Assembly: GCF_001189235.2 (NCBI RefSeq)
Contig: NZ_LFIP02000002.1
Coordinates: 992,411-1,056,410, forward strand
Length of the DNA: 64,000 nt
Direction: 5' to 3'
From: Bradyrhizobium embrapense
GTDB taxonomy: Bacteria; Pseudomonadota; Alphaproteobacteria; Rhizobiales; Xanthobacteraceae
Shown: positions 51,328-60,843 of the stretch, in pieces
Position numbering within the stretch: position 1 is the first letter of the stretch
How the letters are laid out: each line of letters starts with the position of its first letter
The notes under the pieces: model-generated
Told to the model about the DNA's origin: nothing
What the model saw: only the letters and a program-made list of their open reading frames with translations
Database searches by the model: none
Position numbers and translations under genes: made by a program

Positions 51328-52275
51328 ATGCCCGTCCGCTGGCTCGATCCGTCGCCGGTGTTGCGCATCGAGCGCTTCAACAGCTTCGACGAATTCCGCC
51401 CCAACGATGTTATCGGTGGAATGAGAAGCACACCGCTGGACTCGTCGCCCATCTCGGTTTCGCGAAGCATTCTGGCACTTCCGGACTGTCTTCTCGTGCT
51501 GCAGCGGTCCTTCGCGCGGCGAATGGAGGGAGATCTCGGCGCCAATCGCGGGATTGGGATCGTCATTCCCTTGGCTTTCCACGCGACGATGAACGGGAAT
51601 CCGGTCGAGGATTCCACGATCGGCGTCATCCGCGGCCGGGCGCCCGTCGACGTCGTTGAACGGCATGCAAACACCTATCTCATGCTGCGCTTCGGTTCCG
51701 ACATGAGCAATCGCGGCTGGGCCGACTTCGACGATGGAATCGAATTGTACCGGCTGGCGCCGTTGAAGATGCTGGCGATACGATCGGCAATTCTTGACAT
51801 GTTCTGCCTGGCCTCCAGCTGCAGGGATCTCAGGGAATTCGAACTGCTGAGCGGAAAGCTCCGGGAAACGCTGGTCGCCGGGCTGGACAGCGCCCTGGTC
51901 GAGGACAGTGTCAAGCGGGCACTTCCCGGCTCGTTCGACCGGCATCGGAAACTTGTCGAACGCCTGGATGAACTGCTGGCGACGATCGGAGATGCCGACC
52001 TCTACAGCAGCGCTCTCGCACAGACGCTCGGCACTTCCGTTCGAACGCTCCAGACCGCGGTGCAGCACGTCCACGGCGTTAGCCTGCACCAACACATTCG
52101 GTCGAAGCGGATGTGGTCGGTGCGCAAGCTCCTCGTCAAAGGAAGCCCGCTTCTTACCGTGACCGCCGCGGCACATGCCAACGGCTTTTGGCATCTGAGC
52201 GACTTCGCCAGATGTTATGGCCGAGCCTATGGCGAGACGCCGTCGGAGACTCTCGCGCGGGCGCGAGGGGCCTAA
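51328..52275 (+). CDS. AraC-family transcription regulator
   Basis: 315 aa. The C-terminal AraC HTH (about 215-310) includes ALAQTLGTSVRTLQTAVQHV and AAAHANGFWHLSDFARCYGR, ending YGETPSETLARARGA. The N-terminal ligand or dimer domain is unrecognised. The target is unknown; no enzyme gene is adjacent on this strand. Confidence 0.85.
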   Translation: MPVRWLDPSPVLRIERFNSFDEFRPNDVIGGMRSTPLDSSPISVSRSILALPDCLLVLQRSFARRMEGDLGANRGIGIVIPLAFHATMNGNPVEDSTIGVIRGRAPVDVVERHANTYLMLRFGSDMSNRGWADFDDGIELYRLAPLKMLAIRSAILDMFCLASSCRDLREFELLSGKLRETLVAGLDSALVEDSVKRALPGSFDRHRKLVERLDELLATIGDADLYSSALAQTLGTSVRTLQTAVQHVHGVSLHQHIRSKRMWSVRKLLVKGSPLLTVTAAAHANGFWHLSDFARCYGRAYGETPSETLARARGA

Positions 52276-52417
52276 TCCACTGTGTGCCTGTCCAGGCAGT
52301 GTACCGGCTAAAGCCGCCGAAAATCATGGAGTTCGGCGTGCGTGGCCCAAAATGCCGGGACAAATTCCCAAACTTTTCAAGTTACGCCCGTCGTTCTTGG
52401 CTTTCCTCACTTCCCTA

Positions 52418-52516
52418 AAGCGCGATGAGATTGGGTTGAATCGTCATCGCGCTTTAGCTTCTTGTTTGAGCATGATCTTTTCGGAAAACCGCTTCACACT
52501 TTTCCGGATCATGCTC
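52418..52516. repeat. Rhizobial intergenic palindromic repeat
   Basis: Two hairpins: AAAGCGCGATGA/TCATCGCGCTTT (52418-52455) and GAGCATGATC...CGGAAAA with TTTTCCG...GATCATGCTC (52468-52516). This double palindrome is a widespread intergenic repeat in Bradyrhizobium and relatives, by recognition. It directly abuts the attR-like repeat. Confidence 0.7.
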
Positions 52517-52528
52517 TAGGGAGCGCCA
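52516..52528 (+). repeat. Putative attR: copy of the tRNA-Glu 3' end
   Basis: CTAGGGAGCGCCA, identical to 594-606 and in the same orientation. It marks the likely right border of the island; the genes beyond it lack FixK boxes and have unrelated functions. The first base is shared with the adjacent palindromic repeat. Confidence 0.6.
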
Positions 52529-52591
52529 CTCAGAACAAAACCGCCAGAAAATGCAGGTTGGCGAAATCGGCGCGCCTCGGCTCGCGATGCC

Positions 52592-53143
52592 TCAGCTGCA
52601 CGGATACTGCACGACGGAGGAAACGCGCGGAAACAGGTAGTAGCTCTCGGCGATCGGGATCGTCCCGCTGAACGTATAGCCGAGGTTGGGCGTGTATTGA
52701 AACGTCACCTCGCCGAGTATCAACGATATGTTGGCGGGCGAGGGAGTGCCGAGGGCCGACGGCAAAGTTATCTGCTGACCTACTGGCCGCGGGCTTCCGT
52801 TGAGCGCCTTGCTCCAGGTCACGGTTGGTTTGCCATTAGCGTCCGTGGATACTTCCGACACCGTAACCGTCGCGCTTCCGGCGGAATAGGGAGCGATCGT
52901 CACCGTGGACGCGCCAAGCATGGTGCTCAGCGCTGAGTCGGTGACGCATGCGTTTCGTGATACCAGGTCCGCAACCGTGTGGGCGGTCTGGCTGACCTTG
53001 ACACTGATCGCGAGCGCGTTCCCAAGTTCGATCCCGCCCACAAAGAGCAGCAGCATGAACGGCAGCACGATGGCGAATTCCACCGCGGCCACGGCGCGAA
53101 CGTCGACCCATAACTTCCGGACGCGATGAACGCTCGGGCTCAT
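52592..53143 (-). CDS. TadE-like pilus assembly protein
   Basis: 183 aa. The TadE signature helix near the N-terminus reads AVAAVEFAIVLPFMLLLFVG, and the rest is a secreted beta-rich domain. TadE/F proteins are minor pseudopilins of Tad (Flp) pili. The ATG overlaps the stop of the upstream gene by 4 bases. Confidence 0.82.
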   Translation of the reverse strand: MSPSVHRVRKLWVDVRAVAAVEFAIVLPFMLLLFVGGIELGNALAISVKVSQTAHTVADLVSRNACVTDSALSTMLGASTVTIAPYSAGSATVTVSEVSTDANGKPTVTWSKALNGSPRPVGQQITLPSALGTPSPANISLILGEVTFQYTPNLGYTFSGTIPIAESYYLFPRVSSVVQYPCS

Positions 53144-53700
53144 GAGTTGATAAAGGCCTCGTTCTTGAAAGCCATGGACGCCATTATGAGGCGGTTGCCG
53201 TTCGAGAGGTTTGCCAGATTGAAGCCGAGTGGACCAAGGACAACCGGCCACTGATACATCACCCGCACGACTACGATGTCACCGGGATTGCCCGGGTTGA
53301 ACTGCCAGGTGTTCGTCACGTTTCCGTTGCTGTCGAAGGTCAGCGATGGCGCGCCCGCGTTCGCCGAAGTCCATGCGCCGGCCACCTGGACGTCGATCAT
53401 CAATTTACTGCAGTTGAACAAGATCACGACGTTTGAGCAGACCCTCTGGGCAAACTGGCTCTGGGTCAGGTTCTGGGCCTGCGCCTGCCCCGTCAAAATC
53501 GTCCGGCTCGATTGGATCACCACCGTTTCCAGGGCCTGCTGGGCAAAGAACACCACGAAGGTCTGGATGAGCGCGACCAGCAAGGCGATGAACGGCGCCC
53601 CGACCAGCGCGAACTCAACCGCGGTTGCGCCCTTTCGGTCGGCGGCGAACGTTCGCCAGCGGCGATGTTTGGTGGTGGGCGCGGCGTGCGTATCGGTCAT
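53140..53700 (-). CDS. TadE-like pilus assembly protein
   Basis: 186 aa with RKGATAVEFALVGAPFIALL at the N-terminus, the TadE pattern, and a periplasmic domain containing two Cys (RVCSNVVILFNCS). Middle gene of a three-gene pilus operon, 11 bases after the TadG-like gene. Confidence 0.82.
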   Translation of the reverse strand: MTDTHAAPTTKHRRWRTFAADRKGATAVEFALVGAPFIALLVALIQTFVVFFAQQALETVVIQSSRTILTGQAQAQNLTQSQFAQRVCSNVVILFNCSKLMIDVQVAGAWTSANAGAPSLTFDSNGNVTNTWQFNPGNPGDIVVVRVMYQWPVVLGPLGFNLANLSNGNRLIMASMAFKNEAFINS

Positions 53701-53711
53701 GACTGCCTTCG

Positions 53712-55235
53712 CTACTGAGTCAGACGGGGATCGGACGCGACCTTGAGGAACAGCGCCTGGAGTGCGCCCGTGATGTCGCCTCCGGTCTGGACTTCGGTGT
53801 ACAAGCCCGGCGAGGCGCAGGATTGCAGGTTTGCTTCGACCTGGCTGGACGTCCCGTTGTAGGGATGGACCCATGTATCGTACCAGGCGTTGCTGTTGTG
53901 GAGCGCTGCGTCGTCATATTGGGTGTAGAGCACCGCGATCCGGATATTCCGGTTCTTGATGGTGGTGCAGATCGTGGGGTCCAGCGGCTGCTGGCAGCGC
54001 TTGCCGGTGAGAGTCTTGTTGCAGGAACTCGTGTAAGCGTCGGTCGAAATGTTCACGTCCTCGACGCCATCGGTCACGAGAAACACCACTTCCTGTGGCG
54101 TATCGTTAGCGAGGTTGGTGCCATTCCCCGGATTCGGCATGATCTGGTTGAGGCCGCTCAACGCACCCGCGATGCTGGTGTCGGCGTCGCTGTTGTTGTT
54201 CGACGATGTCAGCCAGTTGTTCTTGTACACGGGCAGCACTTGAATACTGGCGGCTGCGTTCTGGATAGTCGCCACCGTGTAGCTCGTCGTCGAGGCGGGC
54301 GTCACGGGAGTTCGCACCACTCCAGGCTTTCCGGAAGGCGCGAAGATCGGCGAACTGCTGTTCAACTGATAGTCGAACGAGTAGATCGCGACCCCGTAAG
54401 TATTTCTATTGATGTTCGATATCTGATAGGCGGTATTCATCAGTGATTGGACTGCCTGCGTGACCAGATCGATGCGTAGCGTGAGGTTGAGGCTGCGGGC
54501 GAGAGCGTAATTGTCTTGATTGGCGCCGCCCGGATTTCCCAGATTGTCCGCGGAAGGATTGGTTTGGTGGCATGCGAAACCGCACCCCTTGGTGCCGGTT
54601 GAATCGACCTGCTTTTGCGTGTTGGCGATCAACGTGTTGATGTCGCTCGTGGTCGCGCCGATGGCCATCGAGGGCGAGTCGTCCAGCAAGAGATAGAAAT
54701 TGATGTTGGGTGCGCTCTGGTTGCGCGTGCCCGACTGGCCCGCGAACGGCCAGCTCGCCTTCTGAAGGATGGCCGGGAAGGCATTGCTTGACGCTGCGCT
54801 GTAACAGACCTGGACGTTGCGAACGACCTGATTGTTTGAGTTGACAGCGTCAGTATAGACCACGTCCGCGCCGGGGCAGGGGGCGTAGGTGCAGTAGCCC
54901 GTTGTGGGATCCGGCTTGCTGCAATTGACCGCGACCGTGAGAGTTGGGTTTCCGGCCAGGTTGCCGTTGTTCACCAGGGTATTTGCGGTGATGTTGAAAA
55001 CGTTCTTTGCGGTCGCTTGGGCGACCTGCGGGCTCTGCTGCATCATCGCCGAGGTGACCGCGGCAACCGCGGCCGCATCAGTTGCGGCGTCGAGGTTGAC
55101 CTTCATGTGCTGCTCATGCGTGTAATCCAGCGCCATGCCGAGCAGAAAGATGGTCGGAAACATCGCGAGCGCAAAGATCACGGCGACGTTGGCAGCGCAG
55201 TCTCTGGCGAAACGTAGGATAAAGCGGCGGAGCAT
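53712..55235 (-). CDS. TadG-like protein with vWA domain
   Basis: 507 aa. An N-terminal helix (VAVIFALAMFPTIFLLGMAL) typical of TadG, then a von Willebrand A domain with MIDAS motif LLLDDSPSM and a second metal site VVFLVTDGVED. AAGGA lies before the chosen ATG. Probably anchors or matures Tad pili at the cell surface. Confidence 0.85.
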   Translation of the reverse strand: MLRRFILRFARDCAANVAVIFALAMFPTIFLLGMALDYTHEQHMKVNLDAATDAAAVAAVTSAMMQQSPQVAQATAKNVFNITANTLVNNGNLAGNPTLTVAVNCSKPDPTTGYCTYAPCPGADVVYTDAVNSNNQVVRNVQVCYSAASSNAFPAILQKASWPFAGQSGTRNQSAPNINFYLLLDDSPSMAIGATTSDINTLIANTQKQVDSTGTKGCGFACHQTNPSADNLGNPGGANQDNYALARSLNLTLRIDLVTQAVQSLMNTAYQISNINRNTYGVAIYSFDYQLNSSSPIFAPSGKPGVVRTPVTPASTTSYTVATIQNAAASIQVLPVYKNNWLTSSNNNSDADTSIAGALSGLNQIMPNPGNGTNLANDTPQEVVFLVTDGVEDVNISTDAYTSSCNKTLTGKRCQQPLDPTICTTIKNRNIRIAVLYTQYDDAALHNSNAWYDTWVHPYNGTSSQVEANLQSCASPGLYTEVQTGGDITGALQALFLKVASDPRLTQ

Positions 55236-55352
55236 GATCCTTGTCCCAATTGCGACCAGTCGCTGCGGCAGAGGCGCTTCTCGCACTTGCAACACAGTGG
55301 ACCGGAGCAAGCACAGCCTTCTCGTCCGCCGATCGGTTCGGCAGGCTTGCAA

Positions 55353-55629
55353 TATTGGGATACCCTCTTAAGCAATGCTTACTTGCGTTGAGTGAACATT
55401 GGACCGCCAAAATCAGCGGCTGCAAATCAAGGCGGCTTCATTAACGAAGGATAAATGTCGAGAACTGAAAATGGGAGTGTCGGGCAAGAGATTCGAAGGG
55501 AAGGCACGGTTCTAACCGTCGAAGCTCACGGTGCCAGAAATGACGTGCAGCTGTAACTGCTGAAAACAGAGCCAATCATCGCTTCGTACCAACGGCCTCC
55601 TGGTGGCGGCGGGCTTGACGTGATCACGT
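55353..55629. other. Intergenic region
   Basis: Promoter region of the Tad operon and sequence without recognisable genes. Confidence 0.4.
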
Positions 55630-55638
55630 GTATCTGGA

Positions 55639-56048
55639 TTGCGTGATATTGGCTGCCGGAGCAGCTGCGTGCTTTCCGATGCTGCCAACCGGCGCTCGTT
55701 CTCGACAGCATCGTTGGCGCAGCGAGCATTGATCTACGCGGCAGGACCGTTCGTCAATTTGGTGCTGGCCGCGGCGCGATCAACCTTGAGAGTGGCGGGT
55801 CTGCTTTTGCCTGGCTCGATATGAGACTGGAGGTGCTGATTGGGGCGTTCTCTGCCTCCATCGGCTTGTCCAATCTCCTCCCCATCTTGCCATTGGACGG
55901 AGGTCGCCTCCTCCTCATCGCATTCGAAGCTGTCCGCGGCAGGCGGGTCGGCGAGAGAGACGAGAAGCGCCTGCTTCGGATCGGCTTGTCAGTCCTCGCG
56001 AGCACCACTGTCGTCTCGGTTCTTTTCTTGTTCAAGGTCATCGGCTGA
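55639..56048 (+). pseudogene. M50 (RseP-like) site-2 protease remnant
   Basis: Two frames carry pieces of an M50 protease C-terminus: AQRALIYAAGPFVNLVLA in the first and SASIGLSNLLPILPLDGGRL, then AFEAVRGRRVGER, in the second. The frames differ, so there is a frameshift near 55800, and the HExxH zinc motif is absent. A decayed gene. Confidence 0.7.
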
Positions 56049-56308
56049 TCTGTCGGCGCGGTTCTTCGACGGGACTTTCCCTCGTCTGATCAAGCCGTCG
56101 GCGATCGAGCGCCAATCTTCGCGGCAATTTGTGGATCGAGGATAGCCCGTGGCCATAGCGGCCGCGGACATCGCTGGCGCATCCGACGTAGATTCGGAGA
56201 CGCCACCCGACGGCGTGGTCAGTTGTGTCCAAATCTGTCAACGGACTGTATTGAACGCTCGCTAAGGTGACCGGCGCGTGACGTTTGTATGAAGTCGGAT
56301 TTCCGTCC

Positions 56309-56980
56309 ATGTTTGCGGCTCTTCATCTGCCGCGAACCGGCGTGCTGTTGTGGCAAACTGTGTTTTTCGGACTGAGCCTGTTCTGTCTTGCCGATGGTGC
56401 CGACGCCGGGCAAGACGAACAGGTTCGTTTCGAGATCGCAGCCCAGCCGTTGGCGAGCGCGCTCGATGCCTACAGCGCCGCTACGGGGCTGGAGGTGTTT
56501 TACGATGGCGCACTCGTGGCCGGGCAGCGCTCTCGCTCCATTCATGGCGTGCTGGAGCCGAAAGCCGCCTTGCGCGAACTTCTTGCGGGCAGCGGGCTGA
56601 CTGCGCGCAGCACCGGGACCCGCAGCTTCACGCTTGTCTCGTCGGCATCGATCCGCGTCGCCGGCGGGATCGATCAATCCTATTTCGCGACGCTTCAGAA
56701 GGAGGTGTCACGTGCCCTGTGTGGCCACGCCGAGACCCGGCCCCGCGACGTCGATCAGTTGCTCAAGCTCTGGATTGCGGCGTCCGGCCTGGTCGAGCGT
56801 GCCCAGTTGTTCGATATCTCGACGAGCGCGCCGGTGAGTGTCAAGGTTGCCGGCGCGCTGCACGGATTGTCGCTCACCGCGCCGCCGGCGGATATGCCGC
56901 AGCCGGTCACGATCGCGATCCTCGCGCAGGCACCCGGCGAGCCGCTCCGGTGTGGCCGTGCTGCCGCCGGGCCGAGGTGA
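56309..56980 (+). CDS. STN-domain secreted protein
   Basis: About 223 aa. A signal peptide (LLWQTVFFGLSLFCLADGAD) and an STN domain (about 38-95: FEIAAQPLASALDAYSAATG, then GVLEPKAALRELLAGSGL). STN domains occur at the N-terminus of secretins and FecA-type receptors, where they talk to FecR-like anti-sigma factors. Here it is a free protein next to a sigma-factor remnant. A TTG start at 56285 is also possible. Confidence 0.7.
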   Translation: MFAALHLPRTGVLLWQTVFFGLSLFCLADGADAGQDEQVRFEIAAQPLASALDAYSAATGLEVFYDGALVAGQRSRSIHGVLEPKAALRELLAGSGLTARSTGTRSFTLVSSASIRVAGGIDQSYFATLQKEVSRALCGHAETRPRDVDQLLKLWIAASGLVERAQLFDISTSAPVSVKVAGALHGLSLTAPPADMPQPVTIAILAQAPGEPLRCGRAAAGPR

Positions 56981-56989
56981 CGGCCGCGC

Positions 56990-58003
56990 ATGAGCCATTC
57001 CAATCGCGATCTGCTGCGGCGGTTCTTCGTCCTCGGTTACGATGACCTGCGTGCCAGACTGACCCGGCGGCTGGGATCGGCCGAGCTTGCCAACGACGTG
57101 CTGCACGACACATGGCTGCGGCTCGATCGTGCGGCCCCGTCGGGCGAACTGCGCAGCCCGAAAAGCTACCTGATCCAGATGGCCTTCCATGCCGCGCTGT
57201 CGCGCTGGCGAGGCGAGAAGCGCGTGGTGAGCTTGTCGGACGCCAAGGCCGCGATCGGCGTCGTGCCGCCGTCCTCGGCGGGCCCGATCACCCAGGGCAA
57301 GGGTGATATCGAGGCCTATTCGAAAGGCAGCCTGTTGCTCGGCTTGTCGCGCATCATGACCACCTTCGGCGGCGACATCGTCGCCTGGTCGGCGGAGGGC
57401 GACATCAACGCCGGCCGCGGCTCCAAGACGACGCAGGTCTACACGCCGCCGAAGCGCGTCTATGACAATTATGGACGGGTGATATTGTCGCCCAGCGTTC
57501 CCACGACCGGGGCCGGCAACGCAACGCTCAACCCGATCCCGGAAGTGCGGCCCGGCAATGTCGATTTGATCGCGCCGCTCGGCACCATCGACGCGGGAGA
57601 AGCCGGCATTCGCGTCTCCGGCAACGTCAACCTCGCGGCGCTGCAAATCGTCAATGCCGCGAACATTCAGGTTCAGGGCACGTCGAGCGGGATCCCGACG
57701 GTGCAGGGCCCGCCGGTCGGCGCGCTGACCACGGCATCAAACACGGCGGCCGCGACCCAACAGGCGGCGCCGCAGCAGCAGCAGGGCAGTGGCCAGCCGT
57801 CGATCGTGATCGTCGAGGTTCTCGGCTACGGCGGGGGAGAGGGGTCTTCGACGCCGAATCCGGATCGCGATCAGAAGCAGGACGATCGCGAGCGGCGCAG
57901 CCAAAATCCCGACAGCGGTTATCAGGTGCTGGGAGCCGGGGAGATCACGATCGACGAAGCAAAGCAGCTGATTGCGGATCGCCGCCGTCAGATGCAGCCG
58001 TAG
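56990..58003 (+). pseudogene. Chimeric ORF: FecI-like sigma N-terminus joined to filamentous haemagglutinin C-terminus
   Basis: 337 codons, open throughout. Residues 1-85 are an ECF sigma region 2 of the FecI type (DLLRRFFVLGYDDLRARLTR, then VLHDTWLRLD, RSPKSYLIQMAFHAAL). From about residue 88 the sequence switches to the C-terminal part of a large FHA-type adhesin (IMTTFGGDIVAWSAEGDINA, then NVDLIAPLGTIDAGEAGIRV). Sigma region 4 and the adhesin N-terminus are missing. An internal deletion fused two genes in frame, so the product is probably non-functional. Confidence 0.75.
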
Positions 58004-58067
58004 TCGAGATGTCGGTCGATCAAATGCTTGTTCGGGCGCGAGGAACTTGACCGATATCAGCTGCACA

Positions 58068-58150
58068 CGGTCGGCGGCACGGTCGCGATCCAGTCGAGAC
58101 CATAGAATATCGCGAACGCCGACGGGCCGACCAGCGAGATAATCCGAGCG
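58068..58150 (-). pseudogene. Fragment of an MFS transporter gene
   Basis: The segment from about 58068 to 58150 closely matches 61078-61160 inside the MFS gene, in the same orientation. Read leftward in one frame it gives FAIFYGLDWIATVPPTV, against FAVFYGLDWIATVPPTV in the intact gene. A short remnant of a second MFS copy or of a local duplication. Confidence 0.7.
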
Positions 58151-58169
58151 GGGCAGGACGCAGCAACGA

Positions 58170-60479
58170 TCACGCCGGGACGACGATATGGTCAGGCGCC
58201 ATGCCCGCACGGTGACGCTCATGCATCGCGGTGTAAGCGGCCTCGATATGTCGGGTGAAACGTTTGGTATCGAACAACGGCGCCGTCAGCCGATTGGCCG
58301 CCAACCTGGTTTTGAGCGCCGCGAGCCTCGAGGGATCGGTCGCAAGATCGACCGCCATGCGCTCGTAAGCCTCCGGCGATTCCGCAATAAGCTCGGGCAA
58401 GCCGATCGCATGGAGCAAGCTTGCTGCGACCCGACTGGCAAAGGTGTCGCCGAGAATGGTCAGCACCGGCAGGCCGGCCCATAGCGCATCGCTGGTGGTC
58501 GTGTGGGCGTTGTAGGGAGTGCTGTCGAGGAACAGGCCGGCGAGGCGATGGCGTGCGAGATGGTCGGGCAACGACATGCGCGGTGCGAACACAAGGCGCT
58601 CCGCTCCGACGCCGCGCGCGACCGCCTCCTTGCGCAGATTTGCGGCAGCGTAGGCGTTGCCTTCGAGCAGCCACAACATGCTGCCCTCGACGCGGCCGAG
58701 GATCCTCATCCACCGATCGAACATGTCAGGCGTGATCTTGTGGTTGTTGTTGAAGCAACAGAACACGAAGCCCGCCGGTGCCAGCCCGACCTCGCTGCGC
58801 GTAAACACGCGATCGGCAATGACGCGCTTGTCGTCGTTGGCCTGATAGCTGCCCGGCAGGGCCACCACCTTTTCGCTGTAGAATTCGCGATGGTGATCCG
58901 GGATCACGGTACGATCAGCGATGATGTAGTCGATGAACGGGGCACCGAGTGTTCCCGGGTAACCCAGATAATTGACCTGGATCGGCGCAGGCCGTCGGCC
59001 AAGGACTCGGGTGCGGGATCCCCCGGTGAAGCCTTTCAAATCGACCAGGATGTCGATCTCCAATCGCCTGATCAGGTCGGCGAGCTCATCGTCCTTGATG
59101 TCCCGGACCTCGACAAATCGATCGAACGAGGCCTCCAGCCGTCGGCGCATCTCCGTAGGGTCGTTGGGCGACCATGAGATTGCCACCGTCTCGAATTTCG
59201 ACCGGTCGTGGCATTCGAACATCCCCGCCATCAAAGCCGATGTCGCGTGGTTGCAGAAATCCGACGAGAAATAGCCGATCCGAATTCGATCGTGATCGTA
59301 GCGCTCGCCCCGCCAGCGCTGGTTTTCAGACGGCGGATGATTCTTCGCAGTCCATCGCGTGGCGCAGAGCAGTTGGTCGGCGGCCGATGAAGGAATGTTA
59401 CAAAACATGAATGGCGGTGTCGTCGCGTTCCGATTCCTGATCGACCCGATCAATTGGCCGCACTCGGCGTCAAAGTCGGCCCAGTCGCAAAGGTGAGATT
59501 TGACGTGCAGACGATAGCCTTCGATGTCGGCCTCGTCCGGTTTGAGCGCGACGGCCTTGTCAAAGGCCGCGAAGGCCTCATCATAGCGCGCCAGCATGGA
59601 TAGAACCTTGCCGCGGTTGGCGTAGGCCGCCGCATCGTCGCACTTGTGCTGGATCGCCTTGTCGATGCTGGCGAGCGCCGCCTCATGATCCCTGAGCCTC
59701 AACAGCGCCGTGCCGCGGTTGTTGTAGGCCTCGGCATAGCCGGGCCGCAAAGCGATCGCTTGGTCGTAGCTTGCAATCGCCTCTTCCAGACGATCCAGCC
59801 TGGTCAGCACGTTGCCGCGGTTGTAACACGCGCCGGCAATTCCCGGTGCCCGGTCGTAGCTCGCGAGCGCATCATCGAACCTCTCGAGGTCATTGAGCAC
59901 GTTGCCACGATCGTTGTGCACACCGGCATCGTTGGGCGCGAGCGCGAGCGCCCGGTCCAGGCTCGCCAGGGCCTCCGCGAGCCGCTGCAGCTTTCGCAGC
60001 GCGGCGCCCCTGTTCCGATGGGCGTCTGCATGGCCAGGCACCAGCGCGATCACGCGATCGTAGCTTTCTAGCGCCTCCGCGTGACGGCCAAGATCTGCGA
60101 GCGTAAGTCCGCGATTGTAGAGCGCCGGCGCAAGGTCTTGCCTGAGCGCGGTCGCTTGCTCGAAGCTCGCGAGCGCTTCGTCGAAGCGACGCAACGCGCG
60201 CAGCGTGTTGCCGAGGTTGTTGTGCGCGTCCGCGACGTTGCCGTTGAGCCGGATCGCGCGCCGGATCAGGTCGACGCCGCGCTCGTTGCGGCCGGTCTGC
60301 GCGGAAACCAGGCCCAACAGATGCAGCGCATCGAAGTTGCTTGGCTGCCGACGGAGAATATCTTCATAGATCTTCTCCGCTGCCGCCAGCTGCCCCCGCT
60401 GATGCAGCGCGACGGCCTGCCCGAAGGCGAGCTGCAAGGCGCTCGAATTGGATTTTTGAGCTTCACCTGTTTCGGACAT
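58170..60479 (-). CDS. TPR protein with SPINDLY/O-GlcNAc-transferase-like domain
   Basis: 769 aa. About nine TPR repeats (residues 15-330; for example DAHNNLGNTLRALRRFDEAL) and a C-terminal Glyco_transf_41 domain (about 385-750; RIRIGYFSSDFCNHATSALM, then VNYLGYPGTLG, LWAGLPVLTILG). Eukaryotic homologues transfer GlcNAc or fucose to protein Ser/Thr; bacterial ones are thought to glycosylate proteins such as adhesins. Cytoplasmic. It stands alone here; adhesin remnants lie next door. Confidence 0.87.
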   Translation of the reverse strand: MSETGEAQKSNSSALQLAFGQAVALHQRGQLAAAEKIYEDILRRQPSNFDALHLLGLVSAQTGRNERGVDLIRRAIRLNGNVADAHNNLGNTLRALRRFDEALASFEQATALRQDLAPALYNRGLTLADLGRHAEALESYDRVIALVPGHADAHRNRGAALRKLQRLAEALASLDRALALAPNDAGVHNDRGNVLNDLERFDDALASYDRAPGIAGACYNRGNVLTRLDRLEEAIASYDQAIALRPGYAEAYNNRGTALLRLRDHEAALASIDKAIQHKCDDAAAYANRGKVLSMLARYDEAFAAFDKAVALKPDEADIEGYRLHVKSHLCDWADFDAECGQLIGSIRNRNATTPPFMFCNIPSSAADQLLCATRWTAKNHPPSENQRWRGERYDHDRIRIGYFSSDFCNHATSALMAGMFECHDRSKFETVAISWSPNDPTEMRRRLEASFDRFVEVRDIKDDELADLIRRLEIDILVDLKGFTGGSRTRVLGRRPAPIQVNYLGYPGTLGAPFIDYIIADRTVIPDHHREFYSEKVVALPGSYQANDDKRVIADRVFTRSEVGLAPAGFVFCCFNNNHKITPDMFDRWMRILGRVEGSMLWLLEGNAYAAANLRKEAVARGVGAERLVFAPRMSLPDHLARHRLAGLFLDSTPYNAHTTTSDALWAGLPVLTILGDTFASRVAASLLHAIGLPELIAESPEAYERMAVDLATDPSRLAALKTRLAANRLTAPLFDTKRFTRHIEAAYTAMHERHRAGMAPDHIVVPA

Positions 60480-60843
60480 CCGGCTTCTTCAAACGCTCCA
60501 GGTCCGATCCGTTTTTCAAAAGCAGTTGCAACAAGCGAGTCAATAGCATCAGGTCTTGAGCGTCAGGTCTTGGCCCTCACGCTGCCAGACATGTCGGATC
60601 CTGCTCCCGCGATGTGGATCGCCCGTCCATGAAAGGTTGAAAACTGGCAGATCGCCCTCGATTGCGCAACGGCTTCCAGGAACAATTCGAGGAATAGGCG
60701 GGCCGAAACGCGTGGTCCTTGGCCGGCCTGCCGCTGGATATCTTCCTTGCCTCGAAAGCAACCGGCGGACGTCGGACACCCGCTCGTGATGGGCGACCTG
60801 CGCGTCCGCCGGAAGGCCGGGCTGCTTCTCAATCAGCGCATGC
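60480..60843. other. Intergenic region
   Basis: No gene recognised; promoter of the TPR gene and the end of the MFS gene. Confidence 0.4.
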
